From contig JAHREC010000045.1 of assembly GCA_020081605.1 (NCBI GenBank), positions 3,162,001 through 3,226,000 on the forward strand: 64,000 nucleotides of DNA, read 5' to 3'. The stretch comes from Albifimbria verrucaria (lineage: Eukaryota > Ascomycota > Sordariomycetes > Hypocreales > Stachybotryaceae). Shown here piece after piece: positions 1-13,867 of this stretch; the stretch's first letter is position 1, and every line of letters begins with the position of its first letter. A program made the translations under genes and the position numbers. The notes under the pieces were generated by a model. The model searched no databases, was not told where the DNA came from, and was given only the letters and a program-made list of their open reading frames with translations.

Positions 1-1923
1 GGAGCTGCAATATAAATAGCTATAGCAGCTGGCCCACGAGGTTACCTAGGTAGCTAATGCATATTCAGATTCTCTAATTGCCGTCGAGAGCAAGATACGA
101 ATAGCATCAATAGCCGGCCCGGGCGACGCAGGCCCGGAATGCTCGTAAGAAGACATGACCACAGTGGTGCTGTCTAACGTGTAATTCAGCCCTTTGTAAA
201 AAGTCTAAATGCTGGGACATATTACTAGCTAATTTGCTAGTGAGCTCATGTCGCTAGATTTCTTCCTGTTCTAATCGGATCGGATTGATGTCCATTATGT
301 AGATGCGCCCTCGCACATTCAATGAGACTCATCGATGCTCTATTATTTCTTTGCCAAGTCCGTCAGCACCATGACAAACGACTCTGCGGTTATGAGGTAG
401 ATCGAACTATATGCTCTGAGTTATCTTTATCCAGGAACCCTTGCCTCTGCACCTACATAGTGTCAGGCTTTGTAGAGAAAACGGGACGTGGCTATAACAT
501 CGTCTGGCCTACTTTCGTTTTTTATAGAACCATCTGATCATAGAACACTCCTGATCTTCAGAGTTGCTCTCTAGTATAGAAGAAATTCATTGATTAGTAG
601 CGTTCTTATCGAAGCGACGAATGGCCGGCATATTAGCTGTGTCAGTAGGCTGTGCCATTGTGCCTGTTATCGATCCCTTCCTCCCTCGCAGTTGGTTACA
701 GGCCATAAGTTAATTCTTCCTCCCTGTTCCCGCTTCTGCCTCGTTCACGGACTCAATATGACGTATCTTCGCCACAGTGACGTGTGAATACAGTTTCTCA
801 ACCTTCAACAAATGTGATTAAGATTGCACAACCGAGCGTAGCTGCTTTGCAAATTTTGTCTATCCATGGAACAATTCGTTGGTCCACATACTCACTGGTG
901 AGCTGCCCAACTATCAATGACCTAGGGACGGTACTCATCGCTATTTCGACATTAAATGCTCACAGGTTGATGGTATAGATAACCCTCCGAAACCTCTTCT
1001 TTCGAGGCTCCTCAAAAGATCTTGGGTTATATCTAGCTGCGAATTCTATAGTAATGGGGTCCAAATGACGTCGTTTTCCTTTTTTTTTTTCTTTCGCTTC
1101 AGGCTCTCTGGAACTCCAAATGCATCTTGAATAATGGAATAGACCATGGGGACCCGACAATGCAGAGTGCAGGTCCTGCTACGTGCTAAATATAAAGCAC
1201 CATGTGGCACTGACTGCACGATATACTCATAGAAGTTTTACAGGCGCACGGCATACCCTGGTTCTGGTATACGAATCAAGAGTGGTAATGTTGGCAATGC
1301 CGTATCTCTATTCGTCCATGACTATAGGGTAGTTGCTAAGCGAGGCTTGGATGGCTGCGCCCGTTCCACTTCTGTTTCGCGCTCTTCGCGTTGTTCGCGT
1401 TTTCGGCTCGGTTGATGTCGGCAAAATAATACAACAGCCCCTAATTGAGCATTATGACGCTCACCGTCTTATTCGCCAAGCACTCAGGGTTAGCATTGGC
1501 CTAGTCACAGGTGTACCTGGCGTTGGTAGAGGTACATGATCAAGTGGTAAGTATCCATACGAAGATACGGGTTTCGTCAAAGGCTTATTTTCGTCAACTA
1601 GCCCCCAGCTCAGCAAGGAAACAGTCTCTCCGATCTGCAAGGCACATTTGTTGTCAATCCCTGAAAATGAAACGGCACACTTGTCAGTCATCGCCCTCCA
1701 GTTGGCACAGCACCCTAGTGAAGTATGCGCGCGTTGATATTATTTCGGCGATACAGCACAAGTATAGCCTGTAATTACATACACCTCTCATCAATTAGAA
1801 GTAATGGCTTATTATATAAAAACTAGCCACATTCCGCACACAGTGGATGAATCTTAAGCTGATTTTGTATTATCAATCGACGACTGCTATCACACTCTGG
1901 AAAAGACAGAGAAAAGATGCAAC
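1..1923. other. Gene-poor left edge
   Basis: I see no supportable gene here. Open frames are all under about 90 codons, overlap on both strands and carry no motif I recognise. The only structured element is a TIR-element end near 182-317, listed separately. Bases 1800-1923, before the VOC gene, are AT-rich and include a TATATAAAA-like string near 1814, which could be the core promoter of that gene. Confidence 0.5.
182..317 (-). repeat. Remnant of a short TIR transposon (copy 1)
   Basis: Read on the minus strand from 317, the sequence gives a terminal motif GAATGTGCGAGGGCGCATCT followed by ACATAATGGACAT. This is nearly identical to the left terminus of the element at 32162-32402. Homology continues inward at roughly two-thirds identity: CTAGC/TAGCTAGT and GTCCCAnCATTTAG blocks occur in the same order in both copies. 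The opposite terminus is not recognisable toward position 1, so this copy is truncated or overwritten. There is no coding capacity. The reading is a non-autonomous MITE-like element. Confidence 0.6.
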
Positions 1924-2622
1924 ATGCGTTTCAGCAAGCTCATTACATTTAGTTATTTTGCGTCATTTGCTCTGGCTGGGGCAGATTGTGAGGCGCCCAG
2001 TTCGGACCCAATAGATATGGTATTAGGCTCAGATGTGGCGGCCGACGAAGCAACAACCGGATATTTCGTCAATCACATCTCTCTTCATGTTTACAACTTG
2101 GCCCAGAGCATCAAATTTTACTCCGAGGCTTTCGGCATGAGACATGTTTTCACCATCAACATGACCGAACATGTTTCTCTGACATATATGAGTCATAGCC
2201 AAGGCGGGCGAAATGGCTCGGCCTATCAGACTACAAAGGAAATTCTTCGTTACAAGAATAATAATGCAGGGCACATATCATTTATCCATCTGAACGCTAA
2301 GAAGGAGAGGATTCCCGGGTCACCAGAAAGAACTAGTACCCTGAATCATATTGGCATTGTTGTTCCGGACCTGAAAGCTACACAGTCCCGTCTCGAGCAT
2401 CTCGGTGTTACTATTCATAAGAGAATCGACGAGGCTATGCCAACCAGTGGTCATCTCTCTGAGAAGTCGTCACTGGGAGATGCAAGTAACTTAAGCGATG
2501 AGGAGTTTGCTCAGTTGCAGGCATTTATTGGGCAGTTCGCCCGGCAGGCTATTTACGCAGCTGATCCTGACGGAAATCAGTTAGAAATTCTGCCGTTGAA
2601 TGAAGCAAATTTGTTTAACTAG
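1924..2622 (+). CDS. Secreted VOC-superfamily (glyoxalase-like) protein
   Basis: An intact 232-residue frame without introns. Residues 1-20 form a signal peptide (SYFASFALAGA). The rest is a vicinal-oxygen-chelate fold made of two beta-alpha-beta-beta-beta modules. The first starts at FVNHISLHVYNL (about 48-59) and the second at LNHIGIVVPDL (about 140-150); the C-terminus carries the typical metal-ligand end DPDGNQLEILPL. VOC proteins include glyoxalase I, ring-cleaving dioxygenases and resistance proteins. Which chemistry applies here cannot be read from the sequence. Secretion is unusual for glyoxalase I and suggests an extracellular substrate or a divergent role. It is one of the few genes in the window with no frameshift. 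The downstream neighbour is a convergently oriented tannase-type gene. Confidence 0.85.
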   Translation: MRFSKLITFSYFASFALAGADCEAPSSDPIDMVLGSDVAADEATTGYFVNHISLHVYNLAQSIKFYSEAFGMRHVFTINMTEHVSLTYMSHSQGGRNGSAYQTTKEILRYKNNNAGHISFIHLNAKKERIPGSPERTSTLNHIGIVVPDLKATQSRLEHLGVTIHKRIDEAMPTSGHLSEKSSLGDASNLSDEEFAQLQAFIGQFARQAIYAADPDGNQLEILPLNEANLFN

Positions 2623-3046
2623 TTTACAAGATTGTGTTATAGAAAGTTATAGCAGAGATAGGAAGAAAGGAGGTCAGAACAGGCGAAATTCAGAATGTAA
2701 GAACGCCTTATACCAGATAGTCTCAAGACAATAGATATATAAGGCATGAGCGTTTTTTACCGAGGATGAATTTGACAGTGCTCAGGCTCCGGTTTCCTGT
2801 CGGCTATGTGAAGACTGCGGCTGCTTTATAAAGGGACTTTTCCTTACACAAGGCAATGAGGCGGAATAGAAGGTCACAAGGAATGCCATTACTCTAAGAG
2901 GCCACAATTTGAGGAAATATCAAGGGCGATCTTGGGGAATATCGGGTATTAGTAGCTGTTGGACCCGCTCAGAGATAGTAGTATATTCATGTCTTCAAGT
3001 GTTTATGATGTCCAATGAAGGTATCCGATATAGATCTGGTATAATA
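2623..3046. other. Intergenic, convergent gene ends
   Basis: This lies between the VOC stop codon and the stop of the minus-strand tannase-type gene. The lost 3' end of the tannase would be expected on the minus strand here, but I cannot find its conserved G-x-G-H-C segment. No other gene is supportable. Confidence 0.4.
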
Positions 3047-4470
3047 TTAGAGAAACAACGCGGGTGGCACCATGACGAGCTTGATAAAGTCATTTTCGGC
3101 TATGGTGGCCTCCTGGTCAATCGTGGCTTTCGTTATATTTTCGATGTGATTCATGGACCACAGCGGGTCGATATTAGGATCCGCCCAACCAGCCCACACA
3201 ATCATCTTCCCGCCCTTCTCGCGGAAGGATGAGAGATCCGAATTAATGGCGTCAATAAGTGGACCGGCACGTGCATCGAGAAAATCAACATCAGAAGCCC
3301 AGTTAAACTGATCTGGGTTGTAGGACAGGTTTTGGTATACGAGATTTTGTATGATAGGCACGCTAAAGCCGTTGGAGAGGATACCTAGAATTTGTGGACG
3401 CTGCCAGCTGGCCTCGGAGCCCAGTGAGAGCCCAGGAAACAACTGAGTAGTAGGGTCGTCTGAACGTACAGGACCCTGGTAGAATGATCTGGCAACTGAG
3501 ATTTGCGCTGGTGTTAGACAGGTCGTATTATCCACGTGGGGACCCTGCATTTGGCATGACAGGGAAGAAATGTCAAAGTCACAATCAAGCGGGTTTTCAA
3601 TCAGGTTATCTTTGACTCCATCATTCAGATCGCAGGCTTCAATCACGCTGGACTGAATGAAGTCCAAAATAGCCTGAGTGAGGGTTTCTCTGACTGGCTG
3701 CTTTATCTGCCGTGTAGGTGGAAGACACCAAGAGCAACATTCAATGCAAGACCACTGACCTTAGCTTTTGTGCGTTCCACAAGAAGCCTAGCAAGACGTG
3801 GGAAAACCAATTTGCAGGGCATCCTGCAATGATGCCGTCAAACAGACCCGGATGGAATTCAGCAAGCGAAAATCCCTGCGCACCACCAGATGAACAGCCA
3901 CGGAAGTACGAGTACTCTGGCTTCTGCCCATAGAAGCGATGTATGAGTGCTTTAGAGACCGGCGTGAAAAGGCTGATGGCATTATGAAGCCAAGCGCGTA
4001 CCTGATCGGCATCATGCAAATAGGGCTGATAGACGCCAGGCGCACCAACGCTTTCCCCGGCGCCAGAATCGTTATCCGAGGCCCGGTGGCCACCATCGCC
4101 ACCAGCAACGGCGAACCCTAACCCGATATTAAGCTCAGCCATCATGTCTGCGTAATTGATTACGCCTGCCTGTCCTCCGTTGCCAACAGCCATAAACCGC
4201 GAAGAGTACTGTGCTTCATCCGGTAACCAAAGCGAAAAGAGCAGCGAATCGTCGCTACCATAGCTAACAGAGGCCAGAACTGCGCAAAGTGGCACTTGGT
4301 TCTGTTTTCCGGCTACGTCAAGCGTGCCCACAGCATAGTGAGTAGCGTTAAGAATAGTAGTATTGTATGCGGATAAACATGTCGACTGTGTCAAGGACAA
4401 ACAACTGAAAGTGTTGTTGCCTGCTACGGCCGTTACCCAGCTGGTCGCACAAATAATGCCAGGAATGCAT
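3047..4470 (-). pseudogene. Tannase / feruloyl esterase family protein, 3'-truncated
   Basis: A tannase-family alpha/beta hydrolase that cleaves ester bonds of gallates or ferulates, normally secreted. The minus strand shows GNGGQAGVINYADM, the nucleophile elbow GCSSGGAQG with the catalytic Ser, and the catalytic-Asp region WAGWADPNIDP. One intron fits 3759-3707 (GTCAGT...CGGCAG). Its phase works only if the AAAA run before it (NAQK) has lost one base. The N-terminus reads as a signal peptide (FLALFVRPAG then VTAVAGNNTFSC) from an ATG near 4470, again needing small frame corrections. At the 3' end LVMVP runs into ALFL and a stop, so the usual VPGxGHC segment with the catalytic His is absent. 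That truncation is not a homopolymer slip and would abolish activity. The family call is firm; the ester specificity is unknown. Confidence 0.8.
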
Positions 4471-5073
4471 AGTTATATAGCGACTAGCAATTGTCTCCTA
4501 CTGCACGAATGACTTCTCTTATATATATGAACGAGCGATAGACCTTTATGCATTATTGTTATTAGAAGCCAAAGGCTGCGTTGATTTGAGCAATTATTTG
4601 AGATACTTTATAAATCCTTCACCTGCTAGGGAGTATAAACGATGAAGGCGCTGATACGCTGGTCGGCATATTAGATCCGAGTAGAGAGTATAAAGCATGC
4701 TGACCGAAGGATTAGGACTTCATGAGGGGCTGGCTAAGGGTTCCACATGAGTGGGGTTTAGCTGCTGCGTTCAGTTTAGTTCGAACGTGTTTGAGTCATA
4801 AGAAGGCACTCAGACGCGGGACTTCTGATATCGTTTATCCGAGCCCTGCTATTAGGACCTCTGCTAATATTATGCCTGAAATGCATTAAAATGTTTAAAC
4901 CAAGAGAAAGAGGTATATGTTATTTAAGCAACTAAGAGAAACTAAGTAAATAATATTTAAAAAGTTATATATATCTTAGGAATCTTATTATATCTAAGTA
5001 TTTCATGGGAAGTATAGAAAGTAAAATGTAAAATATAATATAAGTTTTACTATATTAATGTTATAAAACTAAT

Positions 5074-5116
<43 letters not shown>

Positions 5117-5297
5117 ATAACTACTACATTTATTCACTAAAAGAATAAGAATCTTTTTATACTATTCTATCCTGACAACTTTAACTGAATATCCAAATAG
5201 TGCTATGGAGGGATTGCTAGATAGGCTAGTTGTTCAACTAATTCTTAATAACATCGCCCTTCTTTTCTATAACAGTGGCCATTGCTTTATTCGACTA
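4471..5297. other. AT-rich intergenic stretch
   Basis: No gene is visible. Composition becomes strongly AT-rich from about 4870 to 5200, with a compound microsatellite inside it. This matches the AT-rich islands elsewhere in the window and may be a RIP-degraded repeat. Confidence 0.5.
5075..5117. repeat. (TC)n-(TA)n compound microsatellite
   Basis: About 12 TC units are followed directly by about 9 TA units, lying inside the AT-rich interval between the tannase-type and GH30 genes. Confidence 0.9.
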
Positions 5298-6956
<1,659 letters not shown>

Positions 6957-8718
6957 GAATAAGGCATCGTGAAGGAGAGTTCATGAAGGGTGATTTGAGA
7001 GTTATCGTATAAGAATAGTACTGAGTGATCTCATGGCATTATATGCCGTGCTAGCGAGCTTCAATGGCTTTATATAACTTATCACCAAGTGAAGAAGATG
7101 TTGCATATCACATTTCAATCCCCACACAAACGCTTTTGATGTAGATCCAATACAAAAGATGAAGATTTATCAACAGCAGCTTCACCAATGTCCTATTCGT
7201 CTACGGTCCATCCATTTCCGTGCTCGCTTTCATTGGTGCTGAAACTTTTGTTCACACCTGCCCACGGTCTGTCCACCTCCGTGTTGGTTTATATCAGGGC
7301 TGAAACATCGGGTTATTCCTGTCTACGGTACGCCTACCTCCGTGTTAGATTTCATTGGTGCCCATACACACGAGATCCCGATTGGCACGATGACATAAAG
7401 ACGAAGTCGAACAGCCTCAGATAATAGTGAGATGCATAAGTGGCTTCTTCACATGCGGCAGTTGCTCCGCATGGATGCTACTCAAAAGACGATCATAGTT
7501 GTTAACTTGTATAATGTACACCAAGAAGAGCCCCTAAAAGATTTCGGCAGTTTATGTTCTCCTGTATATCGGTATTGTATATTTCCGAACGCCTTCCACT
7601 TTAGAATTAGTCCTTTGTACCTCCTCTAGTGCACCCACACGCATTAGTTGTATATATTACTGTTATGAGATGTCCTAACTAAACTATTGTATCCCAGAGT
7701 GAATTTGCAAGACGGTTAATCGACCCGGAAAACTTTTTTTGGTTCAAGTCTTCACTCCTATAATTCGATAGAAAATGCTTTCATCCATAATATAACCATT
7801 TCTATTGTCCCGTGTAGTAGAGGTCCCTTCACTAAGACTTCTAAGCATCAATAAGCTATGCTAAGATTCACTATTAGACCAGATTGAAAGGGGCCAAAAG
7901 GAAAAGCACCCCTTTAAATCATTCCAAGTTCTTTTCCTGAAATCTTAAACGGTTAAGTTATTAGCTTCTAGCTGACATTAATCTCGCATATAGAAGAATA
8001 ACTCTATAACTAAACTCTACGCGGGCTTGGCCAATTCGTATCTACGCGATTTGTATTCGAGGCCTCCACAGTCGAGCAGATTTCCTCGTGGATTAAGCCT
8101 GGCCTACACATCCTTTCGTAATATGAACTTGTTTGCTCGCTTCTATGCACGGAAACCACCACTCCGCATTCACCGTGGAAGGCCTTTCACTGCCTTATGC
8201 GCCAAAGTCTGATGAGGACAATGGGGATAGCGTCGAATGCACTAGCTATTTAAGAGCCTCCCATTCCCTTGGTGTTTACCTACATCTATCGCATCCACTG
8301 CTTCTTATTATATGCCGCGAGCCTCTATATCATCAGTGTGGTTAGCTTCATGCAATCAATGCATCAAATTAATCTGAACACATCATATCCACGTCGAGTA
8401 CCTCATCGACCGTCTTGTACTGCGAAGGAGATAAGTTGGTTACCTCGCCCTGGGCCTTCTATAAAGTGATTCGCCTTCCATCAATGAGTATTTTGGGCCG
8501 GTTATTAGCCCTCTTTTGGCCAATAGAGGTGAATATGTGCTTTCCGTCCGGCATTTTGTATATCTCGGTGCCTCAGACGGCTGAACCAACTGATTTATAG
8601 AAATCCCACACACATGGCACATCGTAGAGTAACTCCGCACCCTAGGGTACCAAATTCTATAATTTATATTTTCGCCTTCACTAATCAAGTTTAAGAAGCT
8701 CCTTGGATCTTTACTCTA
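6957..8718. other. Intergenic stretch with a degenerate tandem repeat
   Basis: No recognisable gene. Short frames on both strands lack motifs. A three-copy degenerate repeat lies at 7199-7365 (separate entry). The remainder is moderately AT-rich with no structure I can name. Confidence 0.45.
7199..7365. repeat. Degenerate ~61-bp tandem repeat, about 3 copies
   Basis: Three successive blocks begin near 7199, 7261 and 7321. They share a CTACGGT/CCACGGT start, a TCCACCTCCGTG-like core and a TTCATTGGTGCTGAAAC-like end. The copies differ by scattered substitutions. Function is unknown. Confidence 0.55.
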
Positions 8719-9552
8719 CTATTCGAAGCGTCTTCTGCTGGGCGCCGCACGATCCAAGTCAAGAGCAGACTTTCTCTCGTCCAGTTTCTTTATAACCGCA
8801 CCGAGGACTACTTTGAGTAGATCGTCCGTCGACAATGACCCTTTTTGACTACTACTCCAGCTCGTAGTGTCGACAATATCTCGCGTCTCCGCGTCTTTAT
8901 GCAGTTGATCATCCAAGTACTCAAATGTCCTCTGTACCTCTGGAGTGCGGTTGCCAATTTGAAAGAGCTGGATACCGACCTGGTGTTCCGGCGCCTTCAT
9001 CTGGTCCAGCATTTTTGCCACATTGACCAGAGGCGTCTTTATGTCATCATCGAAAGCACCAGCCGTGATAACAATTAGATTTAGCGCGGAGCCTTCCTCT
9101 TCGGCCTTGAGCTTTTCGCAATACCACGAAAGAATCTTGGCAAGGCGGGCTCCGAGGTTGCACTTGCCAGCGGGTTTTACCCGATTGAAGATGCCGCGCA
9201 CGGTAGACTTATCCTTGGTCTCTATCGAATCATGCTCGCCGAATGCTCCGATGTTGCGGTAGCCTGACTTGCGGACGCTCATGCTCGAGAGGAGGCCACT
9301 CGGACGATGGTTCAAGAAGAAGATGTCGATACCATCTGGGTCGTACTTGGCGGTAATGGGCGTGATGCGCTCCAGTAAAGCATTGACCTCGTCCCAGTAC
9401 GGAGCCATGGCTGCGGAGTCATCCACCAGGAAGATGGTATCGAAGCACCGGAGGAACGCCAGGGTCTCTCCATAATCGTCCGTGTTGACACCGAAGCCGG
9501 CCTCGGGATCTGCCGCCATCGCCGCGGCATTGGGCCATGCATTTTCATCCAT
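8719..9552 (-). CDS. von Willebrand factor A (VWA) domain protein
   Basis: An intact single-exon frame of 277 residues starting at the ATG at 9552. The VWA fold is visible: beta strand 1 with the MIDAS-type motif DTIFLVDDSAAM (about 38-49), then DGIDIFFLNHR, a loop with GKCNLGARL, and the strand LNLIVITAGAFDDD followed by VGIQLFQIG. VWA domains mediate metal-dependent protein-protein contacts. In fungi, small cytosolic VWA proteins of this type are common and mostly uncharacterised. There is no signal peptide or membrane segment. The C-terminus is basic (RAAPSRRRFE). A possible upstream extension to about 9686 is in another frame and lacks an ATG, so I kept the ATG start. The partner and role are unknown. 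Confidence 0.85.
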   Translation of the reverse strand: MDENAWPNAAAMAADPEAGFGVNTDDYGETLAFLRCFDTIFLVDDSAAMAPYWDEVNALLERITPITAKYDPDGIDIFFLNHRPSGLLSSMSVRKSGYRNIGAFGEHDSIETKDKSTVRGIFNRVKPAGKCNLGARLAKILSWYCEKLKAEEEGSALNLIVITAGAFDDDIKTPLVNVAKMLDQMKAPEHQVGIQLFQIGNRTPEVQRTFEYLDDQLHKDAETRDIVDTTSWSSSQKGSLSTDDLLKVVLGAVIKKLDERKSALDLDRAAPSRRRFE

Positions 9553-12500
9553 ATTTGCAGCGATGACTTGTCAGTGGCCTGTCCTGGCTGCTGATGGGAA
9601 CTGATTGCGGAGAAGAGTCGTGTCAGCAGACGCTCGCCCTTGGTCTCCACACTACAAATGTAGCTCTTATCTGTCTTATCAGCCACCCCGCAACATGAAA
9701 CTACTTTCCGGCCCGCCAGACCGTAACATGCTACTGACTACTTTCAATGTTTAAAGATCCAAAGCGTAGCCTCGTCGTAGGAGCTTCTATAAAAGGACTT
9801 CAATTGACTGGTTCGCTGAGTCTTTTTCTATCTTTATTTAAAAATTCATTTACGTCATGAAAAAATCTTATTGGAGTCCGTCGCGATTTACTCAAGTATA
9901 TACAAGGTCCTTCTAAGGAGACCACTGCTATTAGGGAGTTTGGGGCACGATGTTAGAAGCTAAAAGAAGTAGGATATAATAAGGAGCAGTACCTTGGAAT
10001 AGCTAGTGGCGACCATACTGAATATGGCAGTATGAGTGCTTAGTTTAATAGTTAGATCTACTTGTAGAAATACATATAATTAGCAACTTATTATAAGACT
10101 GAGATGGCTTGGAAAAGAACCATCATATACACGGATATACGCAAAAGTTACAGGCCTATCTCTTGCATTTCTAACCTGCATGCATTTCGTAAATTTCCCC
10201 ACTGCCTTAGGACTGCTAAATCTCGTCAACTGCTTAACCGAAAACCTCTGTAATACACTTTGAACTCGTTGTCAATCATTCGCTGAGTCCACGCCATCAA
10301 AGGACATTTTTTCAGTCATGAATACTGTGCGACTACGTAGGTTTATTATTTTCGCTTGTTAATGGTACAGAGGGCACATGTGCAGATATCCCCGCTCGCA
10401 TCATCCCGTGCTCTTGTGTTTAACCAATCACACATCCAATCGATTCTGTTGTAGAGCCTAAACCATCAGAATCCAAGCTGATAAGGTTCTATGCGGTCAT
10501 CTGAAAATCCAATAAGCCTTGTTTTGCCGTTTCTGTGCCTGACATCTCAGACCACAGGACGGTGTGATTATGTTCAGCTTGTGGAATGTCAGGCACAGCA
10601 GCCTACCCTATATACAAAGATAGATAATTAGGCGAGAGCCCGGATGATATATAAGTCGGGGCGTTGCTCCTCGCTGCTAGAACCCTTTAGGGATTAATCT
10701 AATCACTACACCCTAAGGTCTCTTCACTCCGCTGTAGCAAGAAAGTGCGCTGACATGGAATGTCACCTGCGAATGGCGACTTCCCGTCAGACAAGATGAT
10801 TACCACTTTTATGCACCTTTATTATATGAATTTGCTCTAGGAACTCGTGCTTTCACGAAAGTGGATACACACTCACCCTCTAGTACTGTACCGACACTTT
10901 GCGTCGATTGTTCGTGACTAATTGGTGCTTCCCACAACCAATACAATCCGGCCGCGAGGTGGGCTCACTTCTAACTAATCTTGATAAAATGTCGAGCATA
11001 TCTCCTGTATCCTTTGGTGTGTCGTTGATTGTTACACCTGCTGCTGGTCTCACAACTGCGGACCGCAGCGTGACTGTTGACATGTTCTTTTCGCGCTGCA
11101 TACCTCCGTGCCAGCCGATCTCAACACCAAGTACTACCTCATTTACAGGCACTCTAACTAACAACAGTACCCCGAACTAGATCCAGGATTGTCTCCGCTT
11201 CGCAGTGGATGAGGAGTTTCATGGATAAGCTATTACCAATGAGGTAGTGTCGTCCTCAGCCATCACATTGAACTTCCTCGGTCTCGATGGGGGTGCCTTT
11301 GATGGTATAGAAACGTACTGTACCTGCCCCATCAGCAAGTTCAGGCCCAAGCAGCAGGGCTGTTCTAGTAGGTTTACATTCGAGTTATCGGAAACTGGTG
11401 TAAAGGTACTTGACTGCAACAAAAGAGCTGCCAGAAACCGTTCCTGGGACAGTCTCAAGGCCTGTCAAGTTTGTACTGCTCATTCAATCTCTCCGCCCAT
11501 TGGCTTCACAAAGGTGTAATTGCAAGTCGTGGCTCTCATTTTCGATAATAAACATCGTCTTCCTGCCTGCGCCACTTTAAACCATCAGGCAACCATAGTG
11601 AAACTTGGGGCGAAAGAGGCGCAGAGGATATGGGCGAGGAGAAGAAAGATGACTGTCAATGCCATACGAAACGAACACTTCCTGCCGCCTAGGTGGTGGA
11701 ATTAGTAGCTAATTCAGATATCTTGGCCGGAGACCCGGGCAGCTTCTGCAGGCCTTTCAGCAACCCGGCACGCATCCTGTCCGAAGGCTCTTTCCATTCT
11801 ACTGTGCCAACTGAGATGCAAGTTATCTTCGCCGAAGCAAGTATTAGCCTGTGAGAGCCAGCGCCAATCGATTTTGACCTGCCCGATGGAATGCTTGATG
11901 GGATTGATGGTGAACTTCAAGATCTCTCCACCAGGACGTTCAGCATGTGACGGAATGGACCGATATGTGAAACGTAGGCGAAATGGTTCAATAATCTGGT
12001 CGTAACCAACATCTGGCGTTCTAAGGTCAATGCGGAACTGTGCGTCCTCCAAGGAAAATACAACGCATGATATCCTTAAGACTTTCAACGTGCTAATAGA
12101 GGCCGAAAGAGTATGAATTCTGCGAACCTTGTTCGGTCGAATACTCCCAGTATTCGCGTGCTGCCCACCAGATACGATCTCTATATGGCTCGATTCACAT
12201 CGGGTTTGGTATGTCCAGGCCTGGTGACCTGGCTAAGGGTGTATTCGGATGTCAAACATGGGATCGGATCAAGCGGCTTCTAGGATTTCCCGCTCTTAGG
12301 ATCTGTTCTCACCTTGGCACAGTGGAGGGCATGCGTGAGTTTGAGTTCCAGCGTCGGTTGAGACCTGGAATTGCCACGAAATTATGCAACATTCCTGAAC
12401 GTTATGCGGCAAACGGCACTAAGATTAATGCAGACTTGACTCTTGCTTCCACGTATAGCTTGAAGAGAGCTGTTGGGATTGACTTGCGGGTCACTAATCC

Positions 12501-13867
12501 GGGAACGCTCAATCGGTCGATCCCAACCAAAAAATAACCAATGCGGAAGAGGCCTTAGCTCCGGGGTCGGTTGCTCATGATGAAGAATTTGTTGGGCATT
12601 TGCTACGTTTTTTTGCGCCTTTTAACACGAGCCGTTGTTGTTATCTAGCGGCTGGAGAGCGTCTAGCCTGCAGCACCCCGGTGCAGTCAGTTCTTAATTA
12701 GGCAAGAAAGCCAGAAAGACATGTTTACATGATGCTCAGGGGACCTGACGCGTGCATGGTCGGCCTCGGGATCGCTTACACAAAATCATATCTCGCTAGG
12801 CCTGTTTGAGATGGTCGCCAATAGGCTAAAGAATCCCAAGTATCCCTTCATAACACAAGCAATAGCTATTTCTCTATTATATTAAACTAATAGTTATAGT
12901 TTAGCAAGTGTAATGAGGGCATTAATCATTTTCTGGATTTTCCCATAGTTACCTCATGGATGCTAAGATATGCAGCGTCAAGATTTATCCTATAAAAAGT
13001 AGTATCGCGGCAGTAGCCTCTCGGCGTAGCGATTTACCGCACTCGCCATTGTATTATACGTAGCGGATATGCGGGAATTTGTTCCGGATACGGTCTCATT
13101 ATCCTTCCACTCTGCAGGGTCTCTGACCAAACACTGTGTCTGAAAGCGTAGCTAGGCAGGGATGGGATGCAAGTCAGAAATCGAATCAATGCCAGCAGTT
13201 GTATCGGTACTCAGTTTTTCTTAACCACTCAAGATATCGTTTAATAACGCTGTCTATGTTTCATTGGCTCCATACTAGGACGAGATACGAGTACTCACGT
13301 CACATACCTTAATTCTGAGTTAAATATTAATAAGTATTTATAGTTAGCAGGTGATATATTCAAAGTACGAGCCTCCTGCCCTGATTTCAGCCGTGAGGAT
13401 ACTACACGGGGTTTCATCTTCCTCCTCATCACTAATTATTCCACTACTTTTTGAACGGATGAGACATTTAATCACTTTACTATGATCAATAATACACGCT
13501 AAACTATTCATACGAACGTCTGATACTTGATACTGCCAGGATAAAGGTCATGCATTGCCGCCCAAAAGACCGCTTGCAGATAATACTCGAATGCGGCTGG
13601 GTTTTTCCTAATCAATACTTATTGCTAAGCCAAGACATAACACGCACTACCAGGTTCATATGCATATGCTGCATACTGACTTGGGATACGAGAAGACCCT
13701 TGTGGGACAGGCTGAGATAATGTCGGTGAACCAAGGGATTATATAAGAATATTAAATATATAAGGTGCCAGTATTATCCCAGAAAACTGAAAGCCGATTA
13801 CTAGCATCACTCACAGCTATTCCTGAGCCATTATTCTTTAAGAAAAGCTTCGCTACCTTTTACAAAA
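9553..13867. other. Long stretch without a recognisable gene
   Basis: Only short, overlapping frames occur. Around 9890-10020 the plus strand reads KYIQGPSKETTAIREFGARC followed by KLKEVGYNKEQYLGIASGDH between stops. This looks derived from coding sequence, but I cannot assign it. Between 10880 and 12540 composition becomes gene-like and frames of 80-125 codons appear on both strands (separate entry). From 12640 to 13860 I see nothing but AT-rich DNA. Confidence 0.4.
10880..12540. other. Possible decayed gene, unrecognised
   Basis: The interval has balanced, gene-like composition and several moderate frames: minus 11714-12088 (124 aa), plus 11247-11519 (90 aa), plus 12211-12537 (108 aa, ending near RVTNPGTLNRSIPTKK) and minus 11219-11458. 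None has a recognisable domain or signal, and the strand cannot be decided. Single-base frameshifts like those elsewhere could be hiding one or two real genes. Confidence 0.25.

Noticed and set aside
7735..7765. GGTTCAAGTC resembling a tRNA B-box (also GGTTCAAACC near 19272)
   Set aside because: No A-box at the right distance and no complementary T-stem or acceptor stem at either site.
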